Shown here: positions 48,490 through 60,886 of the stretch, piece after piece | Layout of the letters: each line of letters starts with the position of its first letter | Numbering within the stretch: the stretch's first letter is position 1 | Source of the DNA: Ehretia macrophylla | Taxonomy: Eukaryota > Streptophyta > Magnoliopsida > Boraginales > Ehretiaceae | Reading direction: 5' to 3' | DNA: 64,000 bases | Assembly: GCA_037974665.1 (NCBI GenBank) | Contig: CM075773.1 | Location: 35,197,080-35,261,079, forward strand | Notes under the pieces: generated by a model | What the model was told of the DNA's origin: nothing | Seen by the model: the letters and a program-made list of their open reading frames with translations, nothing else | Database searches by the model: none | Made by a program: the position numbers and the translations under genes

Positions 48490-50420
48490 CTAGTCACCTC
48501 CACATATCAAAGAACTCAAATTCAATGTTTATGCATCTTTTTGTGATTCTAAGGGAGCAACTTTGGGCTTTATATGTAGAAATTGGGAAGGCAAGCTAAT
48601 CTATGGGCAAGCTACCTCAATTAAATGCGGTACAGCAACGGAGGCAGAGGCTCTGGCAATCAGAAGCGCTTGCACCTTCTCTACACAACCCCATCATCCA
48701 AATATCACCATCGAGAGTGTCAATGGTGTGCTGTCGCAGACAATCAAAAATAAAACCTACACTCCTAAAGATAAATGTAGTAGTATGAGCAAGGATCGTT
48801 TTCACAAAGAGTATCTATCTTAATTTTATGTTACATGAACAAGATAAATGTAGTAGTGTGAGCAAGGATCGTTCCCACAAAGACAATTTAAATTAAATGG
48901 TTGAAATTAATCAAAAGAATTAACCTTGGTCTAAGTCAACATCCACCATCGAAATCTTGTAACTGATCATTGATGCAAGTATATATCAATTCAAATTTTA
49001 AATATTCACCGTTGAAATTATTTTCTTATCTTTCCTTACTTGTTGTTAATCAGAATACACGCGACCTAATTAACCCTAACTACTAAACAACCTTAGTCAC
49101 GCGCTAAAAGTTTAATCTAATAGCAGCCTTAAGAATTAGAGAGATCGATGAAGCTAAACAACACAAGCACAAGCGGTTGCATTTAATTTAATTGAACGTT
49201 TTTCCTAAGATCTAATAATCTCTAATGCAGCAAATCATTAAATCATAGTCGCTTCACAAGTTAGAGGGATCAAACAATTACGGATTTGATATCTAACTTA
49301 GCAGTAGATTATAACGAATAATAAATTAACTGGCCACCCTAGCAATTAAACGAAAGAATCATATAAATAAAATAGAAGAACATTCAATACTTAAAGCATA
49401 AATTGAACAATAAAAACTAATTAGATCTCACAGTTTTCTTGATTCCGAGGCATCAATTTCCTTCGACTAAGAATAAAAGCTTAGCCACACAGGGCCATGA
49501 AGAGAACTCAAAAAATAAGAGGAGAGAAAGAGAGGTGGTCGAAATCTTATGATTTCTCCCCTTATTTATAGTTTGTGAAGCCTACAAAATAATGGAATCC
49601 TAATCTAAACAGAATAAGGGAAATATTAAAGATAAGGTAAATTAAAGTCCTAATATAACTAGAAAAGCCTAAAATAACTAGAATAAGTCCTAATATAATT
49701 AGGATAGCTAAAATAACTAGAATTTTCATGCACCACCTCCTCCACCATCAACTAGAAGCTTTTAGATAAAGAACATTCTAGAACGCTAAACAGCACAGGT
49801 GCAATAACTTCACGTCCAATTTTGACCTTGATGCAGCCATTATATCTCAAAACTCAAAACATGAAAACTGTATATCTTCTTCTTGGCTTTTCAGATCATC
49901 TTGAATCTCCTCAATCAGAGCTCGGATGAGAGAGTTATGCCCAAAAAACAAAACAGTATCGGAGTTGTCTAGAATTGTGCATTTTACCTTCGTTTTGCAT
50001 TTAACGCCTCTATTTGCATCATAAATCAAAATATAAAAATAATGAGTGCATTTAGGCATCTAATAGACGTAAAAGATTAAACATTAAAGGAGAAAAATAT
50101 GACATTTTGCATTCTTATCACTCAAGTAGTTGTCAACGCAATCAATCCACCAGGTATTGCTCCTCACTGGAGAGTTAGAGCCATTTTGGAGGACATTAGA
50201 AAGATTGTGACAGGTTACCCCATTATCAGGTTTCGCTGTATTAGAAGAACTGCAAATCGATCTTGCGATTAGATTGTGAAAGAAAAAATGAAAAGATCAT
50301 TGCCACTAGATTGGATGTTTAATTTTTCTCACATATTATATCAACTATTAAACTTGAATTTCTATCCTATAAAAGTTGGTTGATTGTAATATTTTGTTCG
50401 AGTAATGAAAGCTTTTAGAC
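48490..50420 (+). mobile_element. LINE RNase H relic of copy B, split by a solo LTR
   Basis: Left half 48,490-48,717 and right half 50,121-50,420 match 31,690-32,250. They are separated by the LTR at 48,718-50,120. Confidence 0.8.
48718..50120 (-). mobile_element. Solo LTR, probably gypsy type
   Basis: 1,403 bp bounded by TG and CA (TGTCAATGGTGTGC ... TTCTTATCA), absent from copy A, with no internal domain. On the minus strand it begins TGATAAGAATGCAAAATG and near its end has two copies of GAACGATCCTTGCTCACACT-like sequence about 75 bp apart, a motif often found near the 3' end of plant gypsy LTRs. No 5-bp target duplication; five bases (TGATG) present in copy A at the junction are missing. 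Confidence 0.7.
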
Positions 50421-51954
50421 AAAAAAAAGTATCTATAATTGTGGTCCCATTAACATATTTGCACGTAAAAAGTCGCGTGAGAAGCATGGCCTACAAAATA
50501 GAAATGAACATCAGCTGAGTGATTCAAGACTCTTCGCCATTGGCAACATATGAATATGATTGAATATGTAAGGTTCATCCTAATATTTTGAGGATTTATT
50601 CTAAAATTAGTTGGTGTCAGGTGAAATAACATACAATTTTATATATTAATTTTTAATGTCTTGATTTATTCACGTGGAACAATTAACTTTTCTAACACTT
50701 CCTTTACATGTAACTCATGATTAACTAATTGACATAGTTAAATAAGAGCCTAAAACACGAGTGTGTCACAAGTAAATGGATAACATATGATTAATGTCTA
50801 ACTCTGATATCATGTTAAAATAATTAAGATTCTATCTTAAAATTAATTGGTGTCAAGTTGAATAACTCAAGATTTTATATACTAGTCTTAAATATTTTAA
50901 TTTATTCATATAAAATAATTAAATTATCTAACAAAATACGCATATTTGGGTCAAGACTATCACAGGCCAGTTTCAGTTAGGCTTCCTATTTGCATCCTCA
51001 CAAGGCTTGTCTTGGTCTTTTCAAAATTTCATCGCTAAACACAACTCGTATGCTTCTTTTAAGTCTTTAGTATGCACTTGTATTTATTTATTCATTTATT
51101 TTTTTATTGCTAAGTGAGCATGCTTTCAATTGATTATCAAAAGTTACCCTATTAATTAAAATGGGGTATTACTAAATTTGGTTGTCTCTATATGTCGTCT
51201 TGAAATGGAGAAGTGATATCTATAATTTTTTTTTTTGGTCAAAAGTGATATCTATAATGGGGATTTATTTATTTTTAAGTAGCAGTCATCATGGTTTATT
51301 TTCTACAATGGATGGTTGAGTTCCATCGTCGATCATTGATGATTTTTTTGGCCCAAAATAAACCCAGTAATCACCAAATCCATCCTGGCCCAAGATGCCA
51401 CGGAAGGAAGATCAAACGGAAAGGAGGCCCAACCACACCCAACGACACATAGACTTGTGAGAGTATGAAAACGGCTCTGATGGTTCGGATAGTCCCAGAA
51501 CATTTTAGTTGGGGCTCGATTTTTCTGAAGGGGCCGCCAGAAAACCTCTCTTTTATTAATGGGGAATGGTGGGTTTTTTTCCGTTTTTTCAGGTACTATT
51601 TTCTGTGATTGTTTGAAATATTACCACGAGAGGCAGTAGTAGAAAATTTTTCATAATGGACGAAAGTTTGACAGAGCAATATCGTGTGAAGATAAAAGGC
51701 CTACGGGTCATGAATTAAAACACGGTTCTAGGAAAACTACCAGTTAATCACTACAAATAAAGATATTCTGATTATTTTTCTTTTTATTTTGGTGAATATC
51801 CTTTTCTCTTTTTGCTATAATCACCATGGATATGTATATTCGTATAACAATATGAGCATATTTGTCAATGCACACAAACAACTAAAATTAATTAAGCACA
51901 GTCCTTGATATTAGTGTGACAAAAAATATTTATGTCCAACTTAATTAAATAAAA

Positions 51955-52806
51955 GGAAAAATCTCACTAGAAGTTCCTATTGTTTCATTTTGTCCCAAAT
52001 TAGTCCCCATTGTTTAAAGTGTACCAAATTAGTCCCAAATGTTTAGAAAAAAAGTCTCAAAATGGTCCTCACATCCAAAATTCTGTTATCTTTGACAAAA
52101 AATTAGTAAAAAGACTAAATTAACCTCACAAATACTAAATTATAGATTTTTAACTAATAATAATTATGAATCCATTCATGTGCACCATCACGTGACCTCT
52201 AACATTTTTTCTCTTTAATTTAAAAGAGATTTACAAAGTAATATTACATAACTTAGAATATTAATTTTAAAAATCAATATCGATATCTCTCGCACATAAA
52301 ATGATAATTGTATCACTAAGTCATATTATATTACTTAGAATGTTAACTCTAAAAACCAATATTAAGACTTCTTGAACTTTAAACAATAATTATATCATTA
52401 TATCATATTACATTACTTAAAATATTAACTTCAAAAATCGATATTGATACAATTATCATTTTATGTGCGAGAGATATCGATATTAATTTTTAAAATTAAT
52501 ATTCTAAGTTATGTAATATTACTTTGTAAATCTCTTTTAAATTAAAGAGAAAAAATGTTAGAGGTCACGTGGTGGTGCACATGAATGGATTCATAATTAT
52601 TATTAGTTAAAAATCTATAATTTAGTATTTGTGAGGTTAATTTAGTCTTTTTACTAATTTTTTTGTCAAAGATAACAGAATTTTGGATGTGAGGACTATT
52701 TTGAGACTTTTTTTCCAAACATTGGGGACTAATTTGGTACACTTTAAACAATGTGGACTAATTTGAGACAAAATGAAACAATGGGGACTTCTAGTGAGAT
52801 TTTCCC
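51955..52806. mobile_element. 852-bp near-perfect palindromic MULE-type MITE
   Basis: Two arms of about 350 bp (51,955-52,310 and 52,450-52,806) are almost exact reverse complements; ends GGAAAAATCTCACTAGAAG and CTTCTAGTGAGATTTTCCC. TAAATAAAA is duplicated at 51,946-51,954 and 52,807-52,815 (9 bp). Absent from copy A near 33,680. Confidence 0.92.
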
Positions 52807-52815
52807 TAAATAAAA

Positions 52816-55168
52816 TAACTCATACATTTATGAATTTCACGTATTATGTATGAACCGCACATCCGTGCACTAACATCCGAGTGAACGTGCATTGCACATA
52901 GCCCCATACCAACACCTTTAAATGGTAAGTTGCTTAATGACTCCCGAGATGCAACTAAAACAGAAATTAATCTCAACTTTTGTAAGGATGCTTTTTCAGA
53001 AACAATGAAAACTTGCTAAAGAAAGAAAAAGAACTATGAAAAGAAGCGCATTAAATAGGGTTTCCCAATTGTGTAGTGTAGATCCAATTCAAGAACAATC
53101 GAGAACCCTCCTCAAACAATCAAGAACAGTTGAATCTTATTAGGAATCACTTTCCAATTCATTAATTTTGGTCTCTAAATTCATATATTTTTTACTGATT
53201 AAACATCTTAAAGATCCAAATTAATCATCTTAAATTAGTTTGGATCTTTAAGTTCACGTAATCTCTACTGATTAAACATCCGAAACGTGTTTATATCCAA
53301 TGTTGCTCATCATTCTTGTAGAGTATATACGTAGTAGAGTGGTCGTAACTTGCTATTAAACTTTGTATGTGATATGGGTAATTTTTCGACCCCTTATTAT
53401 TAATGGTCGGCCACATTAAGACATAAAGAAATCAAGGGGAAGTGCTGAAAGTTGAACTAAGAGTTTGTCTGACCCAATAAACTCCGAGTACATCATGCAA
53501 ACTAACATGCCTGAAGTACTCTTTCTTATGACGTGTCATTTTAGAGATCTTCAGGACTCACCATAAAATCATATATCCTAAAAAAATTCCTTATCAAATA
53601 GTATAAATAGCACACCAATAGTCACAAAAACGTAACTTATTTTTTGCCTAATATAGCTACATATTAAATTCATATCTTATATTGTTTGTGCTCAGACTCA
53701 TTAATTAACTTCATCGTTGAAAGAAGTTTCTGAAAACAACCACTGATGATGCTTTTATTTTGCAGGTCAGTCGTTTAGCATGTATAGCATAATTAAATAT
53801 TTAGAAAATAATAAAATAAAAATAAAATAAAATAATTAATTTTTTTTTTAGTTAGGAGCATTGTTAAAAAATTGTTCAAAATTTAAGTTAAAATAATAAT
53901 ATTTCTAGAAAGTTGACGTACCAAACAGTTTTAATCACATTCTCAAGAATAACACTTTTAAAAATGTTATTATCAAAAATATTATTCTTAAAAATAAAAA
54001 ATCAATTCGTGAACTAAACACCTTCGTACAGAATGGTTGTGAGCTGTGAGTTGTGACTTAAATCTCACTTGTAGATATCTCATTTAAGTCTTCCGATTCC
54101 CAATCTATTCACATATTAACTCAAACTTTTCTTTGCCTCTTTCTTCATTTTTAGGATGACATATATATATCTCTAGAATTGACTAGCACTCATCTTAATT
54201 TAGAAGTGCTAGGACAGAATCTCTCTTCTTTCGGCCTCTTGGTCCAAAGCCAATTAACTTCCTTGTCGTAAATGTCAAGAATAGCCGTTTGCGTTATTTA
54301 AGGTTAGCCATCCATTACTCCATTATTATACAAAAAGTATTTAGATGTTTATCTAAGACGGAAGGCAAAGGAGAATATTATGAGAGATAGAAACTAAGTT
54401 ACTACTCAATATTGTTATATACCACGCATTATATAAATATTTACTTAACATATTAAATAATAATTTTTTTTATTTTATCTTTTTTAACATGCTAGTTAAG
54501 TATCAACATAAGATATGATAAATAAATGATAAAAATAAAATAATTAATTTTTATCATTAATATTTCACCTCTAGTCACTTGCAAGTTGCAAGAAAGAGGG
54601 CATAAAAAGGCAGATATTAATGGGAGATAAGGAGGAAAGCTAGTTAAGATATACAAGGCCATAGAAAAGCAAGCTTGTGCTGACCTTTCATTGATCTCAA
54701 AAGAAGATGATTTTTATTTATTGTCGAACACAATAAATAATAAATCTAGATTTAACAAATTATGCTTGTAAATAAGGTGATAAATTATAATGGTACTAGA
54801 GTTTAATTTGACAAAATAGTCGTGAGCTTCTGTTTCATCACCTATTTAAAAGAAATATGCTCATGTAAAATACTTAATCTGTGTATATATTAAGGATAAT
54901 AAATATAATAAACTCCTTATTTTTACTTCTAACTATTATTGTTCTACTATATAATTAGGAGTAGATTCAAAATTTTTATTTAATGTAAGTTAAAATCACA
55001 TAGTATAGTTCTTATATGCGAGTACTTTTTTTTTAGTAAAGATTAAATTAATTTTTTATCTTAAAAATATCTTAAAAATAAGTACATTTTCTAAAAAGAT
55101 ATGATCCTAACTTACTCCTCAAATACAATCTCCGTTTGATCCGTATATAAATTCGCCAATGTCGACAA
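52816..55168. other. Duplicated non-coding block of copy B
   Basis: Counterpart of 33,690-36,010 and 36,841-36,935, with the empty site of the A-specific MULE-like element at about 55,069. No coding sequence. Confidence 0.5.
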
Positions 55169-55175
55169 TACAAGT

Positions 55176-55347
55176 ATGGGTTCTTCTTTTATAAGGCATG
55201 TAACAAATTTGTCACAAGTACATTGATAAAAAATGCTTCAATTAGTTAATAAATATCAATCAATTATTATAAATGAAAGCATCACAGTAATTTATTTAAA
55301 ACATCATAAGTATTTTATTTGCCACATATTTCATAGAAGAATTTTTC
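55176..55347. mobile_element. 172-bp MITE with 7-bp target duplication
   Basis: TACAAGT flanks the insert at 55,169-55,175 and 55,348-55,354. Copy A has the uninterrupted site (AATACAAGTGTTTACTAG, about 36,930). Weak inverted ends (GGTTCTTCTTTTAT / ATAGAAGAATTTTTC). Confidence 0.78.
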
Positions 55348-55392
55348 TACAAGTGTTTTATAGAACTACTAATTAACTAACCTTTAAGAGCT

Positions 55393-55400
55393 CTATATAA
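55393..55400 (+). promoter_or_regulatory. TATA box of the copy B PMEI pseudogene
   Basis: TATATAAA, same position relative to the gene as in copy A. Confidence 0.6.
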
Positions 55401-55483
55401 AGCCCTCTACCTCTTGTACACTTCATTAAAAGACAGTCCACAAACATATCACTAGCCATTCCAGTTTTCAACCATTCAGAGAC

Positions 55484-56101
55484 TTGACAAATTTCAGCCT
55501 TTACTTACTACTACTCTGCTCTTTCAACTATCTAGCTGGCTTTGCAGAGTCTGCTCTTCCTTCAAACCCTAGTGCCACAAATTTCATAAGATCCTCATGC
55601 AAAGCCACTAGGTACTCTGACTTGTGTGTGCATTTCCTCTTTATTTACGCCAACAAAATCCAACAAAATGAACAACAATTAGCTCAAGCTGCCTTAGCAG
55701 TAAGCTTAGCCAAAGCGCGATCAACAGTCGCGTTTGTTTCCAAGTTAGCCAAATCGAGAGGCACAAAGCCTAGAAAGTACCAAGCTGTGAAAGACTGCTT
55801 TGAAACCATGGGTGATACTGTGGATCAACTCAGCCTATCCATCCAGGAGCTTAGCCGAATCGGTGGCGGTCGATGACCGCGTGTGGCCGGGCAAGACTTC
55901 ATGTGGCACATGAGTAATGTGCAGACATGGGTTAGTGCTGCTCTTACTGATGAAAACACTTGCCTTGATGGCTTTTCTGGACCTTCCATGGATGGAAATG
56001 TTAAAGCTGCTATTAGAAGAAGGGTGGTTTATGTTGCTCAAGTTACTAGTAACTCACTTGCATTACTTAATCGTTTTGCAAGAAGACACCATGCTCCTTA
56101 A
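55484..56101 (+). pseudogene. PMEI-family pseudogene (duplicate of 37,065-37,682)
   Basis: Same length and frame as the copy A gene, but the start codon is TTG (ACTTGAC against ACATGAC in A) and codon 131 is TGA (GGTCGATGA against GGTCCACGA). The frame stays open after the stop to 56,101, ending FARRHHAP. C51 is Phe here; C39, C48, C105 and C160 are retained. The TATA box is intact, so it may still be transcribed. The two lesions are single-base changes and small rearranged bases, consistent with recent loss after duplication. Sequencing error cannot be excluded for either alone. Confidence 0.88.
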
Positions 56102-56388
56102 AGGGTGCCTAAAGATTTAAGAGTAGTTTAGCGGTGAATTATTTCCTTGATAATTCTGTTCAAATCTCGTAGAGTTGGAGCAGCTTAAAAAAAAAAAGAT
56201 GCGTAATTAGAAGTGTTAATTAGCTTGTTAGCTGATGAAGAGTTTTTAATTTTTATAAGTATGTGCACACAGTTCTATGTGATGTGTAATTTGTGCTTGT
56301 ATCAATTTTGTAGCTGCTCAAGAAAATGCAGAATCTTAGGAGGGTCTCAGTAAGCTTGTTTTTCTTGTAAATTTTAGTGAACTGAACC

Positions 56389-56506
56389 CGCAAGTTTTTG
56401 TGTTATGGGCCACGGTTCACTCTATTTGTCCTGTTATTTTTGAGTTTAGACTTTTTTATATTCTTGATTAATTAATAAATTAATCTTTCCGAACAAAAAA
56501 AAAACA
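56389..56506 (+). mobile_element. Short LINE 3'-end insertion in copy B
   Basis: An insert of about 118 bp, ending TCTTTCCGAACAAAAAAAAA, interrupts TGAACTGAAC/ATGTAATG, which is continuous in copy A at about 37,982. It has the form of a LINE 3' UTR plus oligo(A). Confidence 0.7.
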
Positions 56507-56699
56507 TGTAATGTTTGTGTGTTCACTGAGGTAATTAATTAATTTACAGTTTTCACGTGTTGTATTAATACTTGGTCATAAATCTCAAGCTTGGATCAGC
56601 GTGTATGTGTATGGATTTAGATTCATTAATAACGTAATTAGAAAGACTAATGATAGTAAAATAATAATATAGTTATGATAATATTAATAGTTATAATAT

Positions 56700-57298
56700 A
56701 GGCATGGCGAAGTGCAGAGGTTTTCCCGCATCCCCAGAGTCCAAAAGTCTTGGTTAGATGGATAAAGCTATCTCAGAGGTGGAAGTTGAAAACGGATGGT
56801 TGCTCAAAAAGAAATCCGGGTTTAGCAGGAATCGGTGGGATCATTCGTGATGTTAATAGTTCGTGGACTATTGGCTTCGCCATTAATATGGGAATCTCTT
56901 CCAATAATAAAGCGGAGTTGAGGGGCAATTTGGAAAGGTCTTAGAAAAGCCGTTGACATGGGCATCGCTCATCTCACCATGGAGTCTGATTCACTGATTG
57001 TCATTCAACTTTTAAATTTGGAAGTGCCCCCAAATAGCCCCCTCAGATTTCTTATTAAAGATTGCAAGCAGATTATTGCAAACCATGAAAGGTATCAATT
57101 CCAACATGTGTTTCACGAGTCTAACCAGTGTGCTGACTGGCTTGCAAACTACAGTCTCCAATTGCCGTTGGGATGTCATTTGTTTGTGAACTCACCTACG
57201 CAACTTACGACAAAGATTGAGAAAGATAGACAGGGAGAAACATACCCCAGAGTGGTAGTTAGTTAATTTAGTTTTGCCTCCCACTTAATTAAAAAAAA
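56700..57298 (+). mobile_element. 5'-truncated LINE with RNase H domain, inserted in copy B
   Basis: Frames encode WKLKTDGCSKRNPGLAGIGG, then after a frameshift near 56,925 MGIAHLTMESDSLIVIQL and FHESNQCADWLANY: DG, ESDS and NxxADW motifs of RNase H. Ends in oligo(A) at 57,291-57,298. Absent from copy A near 38,187. Confidence 0.85.
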
Positions 57299-57488
57299 GA
57301 AGTTAAATTATCATTTTATATAAGGGATAAAATTCACAAATTATTAGAATGGTATGGAAAGCTAGACAATTGAGTGAACTTCACTCGATCTATCACATGG
57401 TTATATTCAGGAATTTAATTATTTATAAGTTCAGTAATAGGTAATGTTTCATGTCACCCGTTTATTTATCTGAATGACATAGAACCAT

Positions 57489-60400
57489 TGTGACAACCCG
57501 GGCCTTGCATGTAGAAATTAATATTTAATTGCATATGTTTATGTGTTTATTTTAAATGAAAGTGCATGATTAGGTGGCTTTTGTTAATTAGTGGCATATA
57601 TTTCTTAATATAATTTCTCTTATTTTTTAAAAATATGCAAAATGTGTTTAATTAAATAATTTGAACTAATTATTTTAATGTTGTATTTATTTGAAACTAT
57701 ATCCTTGCATTTAAATTGTTAGCTTTTCATAAATTTTAATTTTTGAGTAAGTAGTTCCGAGCCCGGAAAGACTTTTTAATTATTTTATTTAATTTTTCTA
57801 TTTGCATATTTACTTTATTAGACTTTTAACTTGCATTCCTTTGTTATAAATTTATGTGTTATAGTGCCCAGAGTGAATTTTGACCATTTTATTTTCCGAA
57901 TCTTATAATTTTCCCTCATTATATGTCATGTTTAAGATAATCGTTCATTGGAATTTTGAGTGTAGCATAATCGGAGAGTGAGTGATAAAATTGCAAAGTG
58001 TCCCGTAGGAATAGTAGTATTTAGGAATTAAATTGGGCCATTTGGTGTATTAGTTAGTTTGGAGTTTTAATTTTACTTGGAAATAATATTAAGACCCAAA
58101 TTTAATTATCTAGAGCCCAATCCATGACTTTATTGGGCTATCTACATATATATCTTTATATATATTTAATATATATGACTATACATACATATATTACTAG
58201 ATATAACAACGCATAATAAAAAAAAAAAAAACAACTAGAAGAAGAAGAACCCAACGGGTTCTAGAAGGAAAAAGAAAAGAGAAAGTGGCTAGGGTTGTGA
58301 ATTTTGAGCTTATCCAAGTGATTTGTTAGGAGATTTAACTGTTTCTTTGTGTGTTTGAGCTTTTAGGTAAGGGATCTCACTCTATTTGCATTTATATTTG
58401 AATGATTTATGTTATGAAAGTTTATGACTATATGTATATGAAGTGTATTTTAGTTAGTATGTCATATCTACCTTAAGATCTAAAGTTCAAAGTGTTGTTT
58501 ATGCTTTTTTTTGCACCTATTGCTTAAGCTAGCTAAGTGGTAAGTTGTAGTAGTTGTGTTGTAGCTTGTAGTACAACTTGCAGTTATTGTGCTTGCTAAA
58601 ATGCCTAGAAGAAGCTCCTTATATCATTCTTACAATTTGTATAGCTTGAGGTAAGAAATACAAGCTAAAATAACTTATATACTTAGTGTAAAATGGGTGT
58701 GTGAGTATGTTTAGTAGGCTGCATTGTCGGCGCCGGCAGCCCTTTTTCGGCGGGCTGCAACCACCCGTGATGGTGGCTGCAACTGCCACTTTCCTTCCCC
58801 GTGTCCCCCGCGCGATAATGAAATAATTAAGTTTAGAAATGTTGATACCTTGTTTAGTTAAGCTTGAGAGTCGTTAATACAAAGTTATAGTTGTAACTAG
58901 CTACTTAGTAAATAGAGTTAAAGTTAGTAAAAGTTAAGAAAGATTGAGTTCACAACTGGTACTAGTTAAAACTAAACAAAGACATAGTGAACAAGTTACG
59001 TACTTGCTTATAAAGGTTGATTAGTATTTGTATTAAGGCTTGCACCTAAGGTCTAAGTGAATTGGATTTAAGTTAACTTGGTATTTTTGTATTGTGCCTT
59101 ACTAATTTAAAGGGTTAAGAGTATTAAAGGCTAATGTAGACTAAAGTTAGTTATTCTTAAATTTACTAAACATGAGAATGTAATCAAAGTAAGAATGCTT
59201 GCTATCTAATTTTATGCTAAAGTATGAACTGCTAGTGAGCTTTTTACTTGCTAACGTGCACTACACACGGGAGTGGCCTTCTTTGTCACTTCTCATTATG
59301 TGCCATTTTATATTCACATGATATAAATGTTATAAAGTGACTATGTGTTGCTCGTTTTCTTGATCCTCGCGTAACTAACAAAGTAAGAATGCTTGCTATC
59401 TAATTTTATGCTAAAGTATGAACTGCTAGTGAGCTTTTTACTTGCTAACGTGCGCTACACACGTGAGTGGCCTTCTTTGTCACTTCTCATTATGTGCCAT
59501 TTTATATTCACATGATATAAATGTTATAAAGTGACTATATGTTGCTTGTTTTCTTGATCCTCGCGTAACTAACAAGCTAACAATAATTCTTGCATTTTTG
59601 CGTCTTCATGGTTGCAACCATCGCGTTAGGCACGAATGTGGTAACCCTCCCCGGGAGGCAGGCTTGCTAGTGGATGCTCATCCTCCGCGACTTAGTCCCT
59701 CGTTGCATGAACGGAGTGTACCATGGGCGTTAGGTCATAGGATTCGGGGTACATCCGGAGTACACCCATGGTGATATAAGAGGAATATGCCCGCACAAGA
59801 AGCGTCAAGAGAAGAAGAGCAGAAAACCCACATGGACCGAGCGTTCCATGGGGTCGCGATATCTTTTTATAATGTGTAATTTTAGTGTTTAATGTTAGAT
59901 GTGTTCCTTTTATCCATGCTAAAGTTACCTTTTTGCGTATGCTACATGTTAAAGAATTCTTATTTATATGTTTTACATGCGTTGCACAAAAACCATTTTC
60001 GAAACCTTCCCTGTCTATCCCTCCATCATTAAGCATACGTGTATGCCCACCCTTTTCATCTAATATTTTTCAGGCAAAACATGGTCGCCCTTCTAAGGTG
60101 GTTGAGAAAGTTCAGGAGTTTCCTTGGTTGTTTTGCTTGAGGTAGATGCTACTTTTGTGGATATGTGGATACTTTTGTATTCTTTTGAGGCCTGTGTGCC
60201 TTGTGTATATTTAGAGTTTAAAGGATTGTAATTAAGCAAATGGCTCACCTAGAATAGTCATATGTAATATATAAGATAATGTTTTAATTGATTGTTTCTT
60301 AGGATGCTTATACAACTATTTTGGCTAAGAGAGATAGCTACACCATATTTTGGATTATAAATGGCTATATTTATTATGTGGTGACTTTTGTGTGATGATT

Positions 60401-60518
60401 CTTCTGAGTGCATGTTTATGATTAGGCCTAGAAACAGAAGAAACTCTATTTCCCTCATTTTTCATGACCTCGGGTTTTGGATTGGGGCTCCGGTCTTGTG
60501 AGGGATTGAGGTGTTACA
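57489..60518 (+). repeat. 5' LTR (3,030 bp)
   Basis: Starts TGTGACAACCCGGGCC and ends GATTGAGGTGTTACA. Contains a GC-rich hairpin-like stretch (58,725-58,810) and the 194-bp tandem repeat below. Open frames inside it are not gene-like. Confidence 0.92.
59186..59573. repeat. 194-bp tandem duplication inside the 5' LTR
   Basis: Units 59,186-59,379 and 59,380-59,573 both run AAAGTAAGAATGCTTGC... to ...CTCGCGTAACTAAC. The 3' LTR retains one. Confidence 0.95.
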
Positions 60519-60520
60519 AA

Positions 60521-60531
60521 TGGTATCAGAG
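60521..60531 (+). other. Primer-binding site (initiator tRNA-Met type)
   Basis: TGGTATCAGAG, two bases after the 5' LTR; matches the complement of plant initiator tRNA-Met 3' end. Confidence 0.88.
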
Positions 60532-60886
60532 TTTAGCTAGCTTTCAACCGGGACAGGGTCCTTGGTCTGTCGGGTTGCAACCTCGAGTGCGTGCATGTAA
60601 AGTGTGCCTTAGGTATGTGTGTGCCTGCATGTGGGATTAGTGTGCTCTTAAATGACAATGTGCTTCTATGTCATTTGTTGTGCAAATATGAAAAATGTGC
60701 TATTGGTGCAATTATGTGACTTTGGGTGCTCCTACGTGGCATATTAGTATTATATAAGAAAAACATGTGATATGTATATTTATGTGATTAAGTATGTATT
60801 GCAAGGCTTTATTCTATGTAGTTTCAATTGTATGCATGCATTACTCTTTGAACTGGTAAGTAATCTTTTCCCCCTGTAGCGAAGAA

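Larger units (their letters stand above)
46917..57488. repeat. Segmental duplication, copy B
   Basis: Counterpart of 29,780-38,368, same orientation and order. Insertions relative to A: solo LTR (48,718-50,120), palindromic element (51,955-52,806), MITE (55,176-55,347), LINE tail (56,389-56,506), LINE RNase H fragment (56,700-57,298). Homology stops exactly at the LTR element starting at 57,489. Confidence 0.95.

Noticed and set aside
59692-60145. ORFs inside the 5' LTR
   Set aside because: They overlap on both strands within LTR sequence and are disrupted by the deletion in the 3' LTR.
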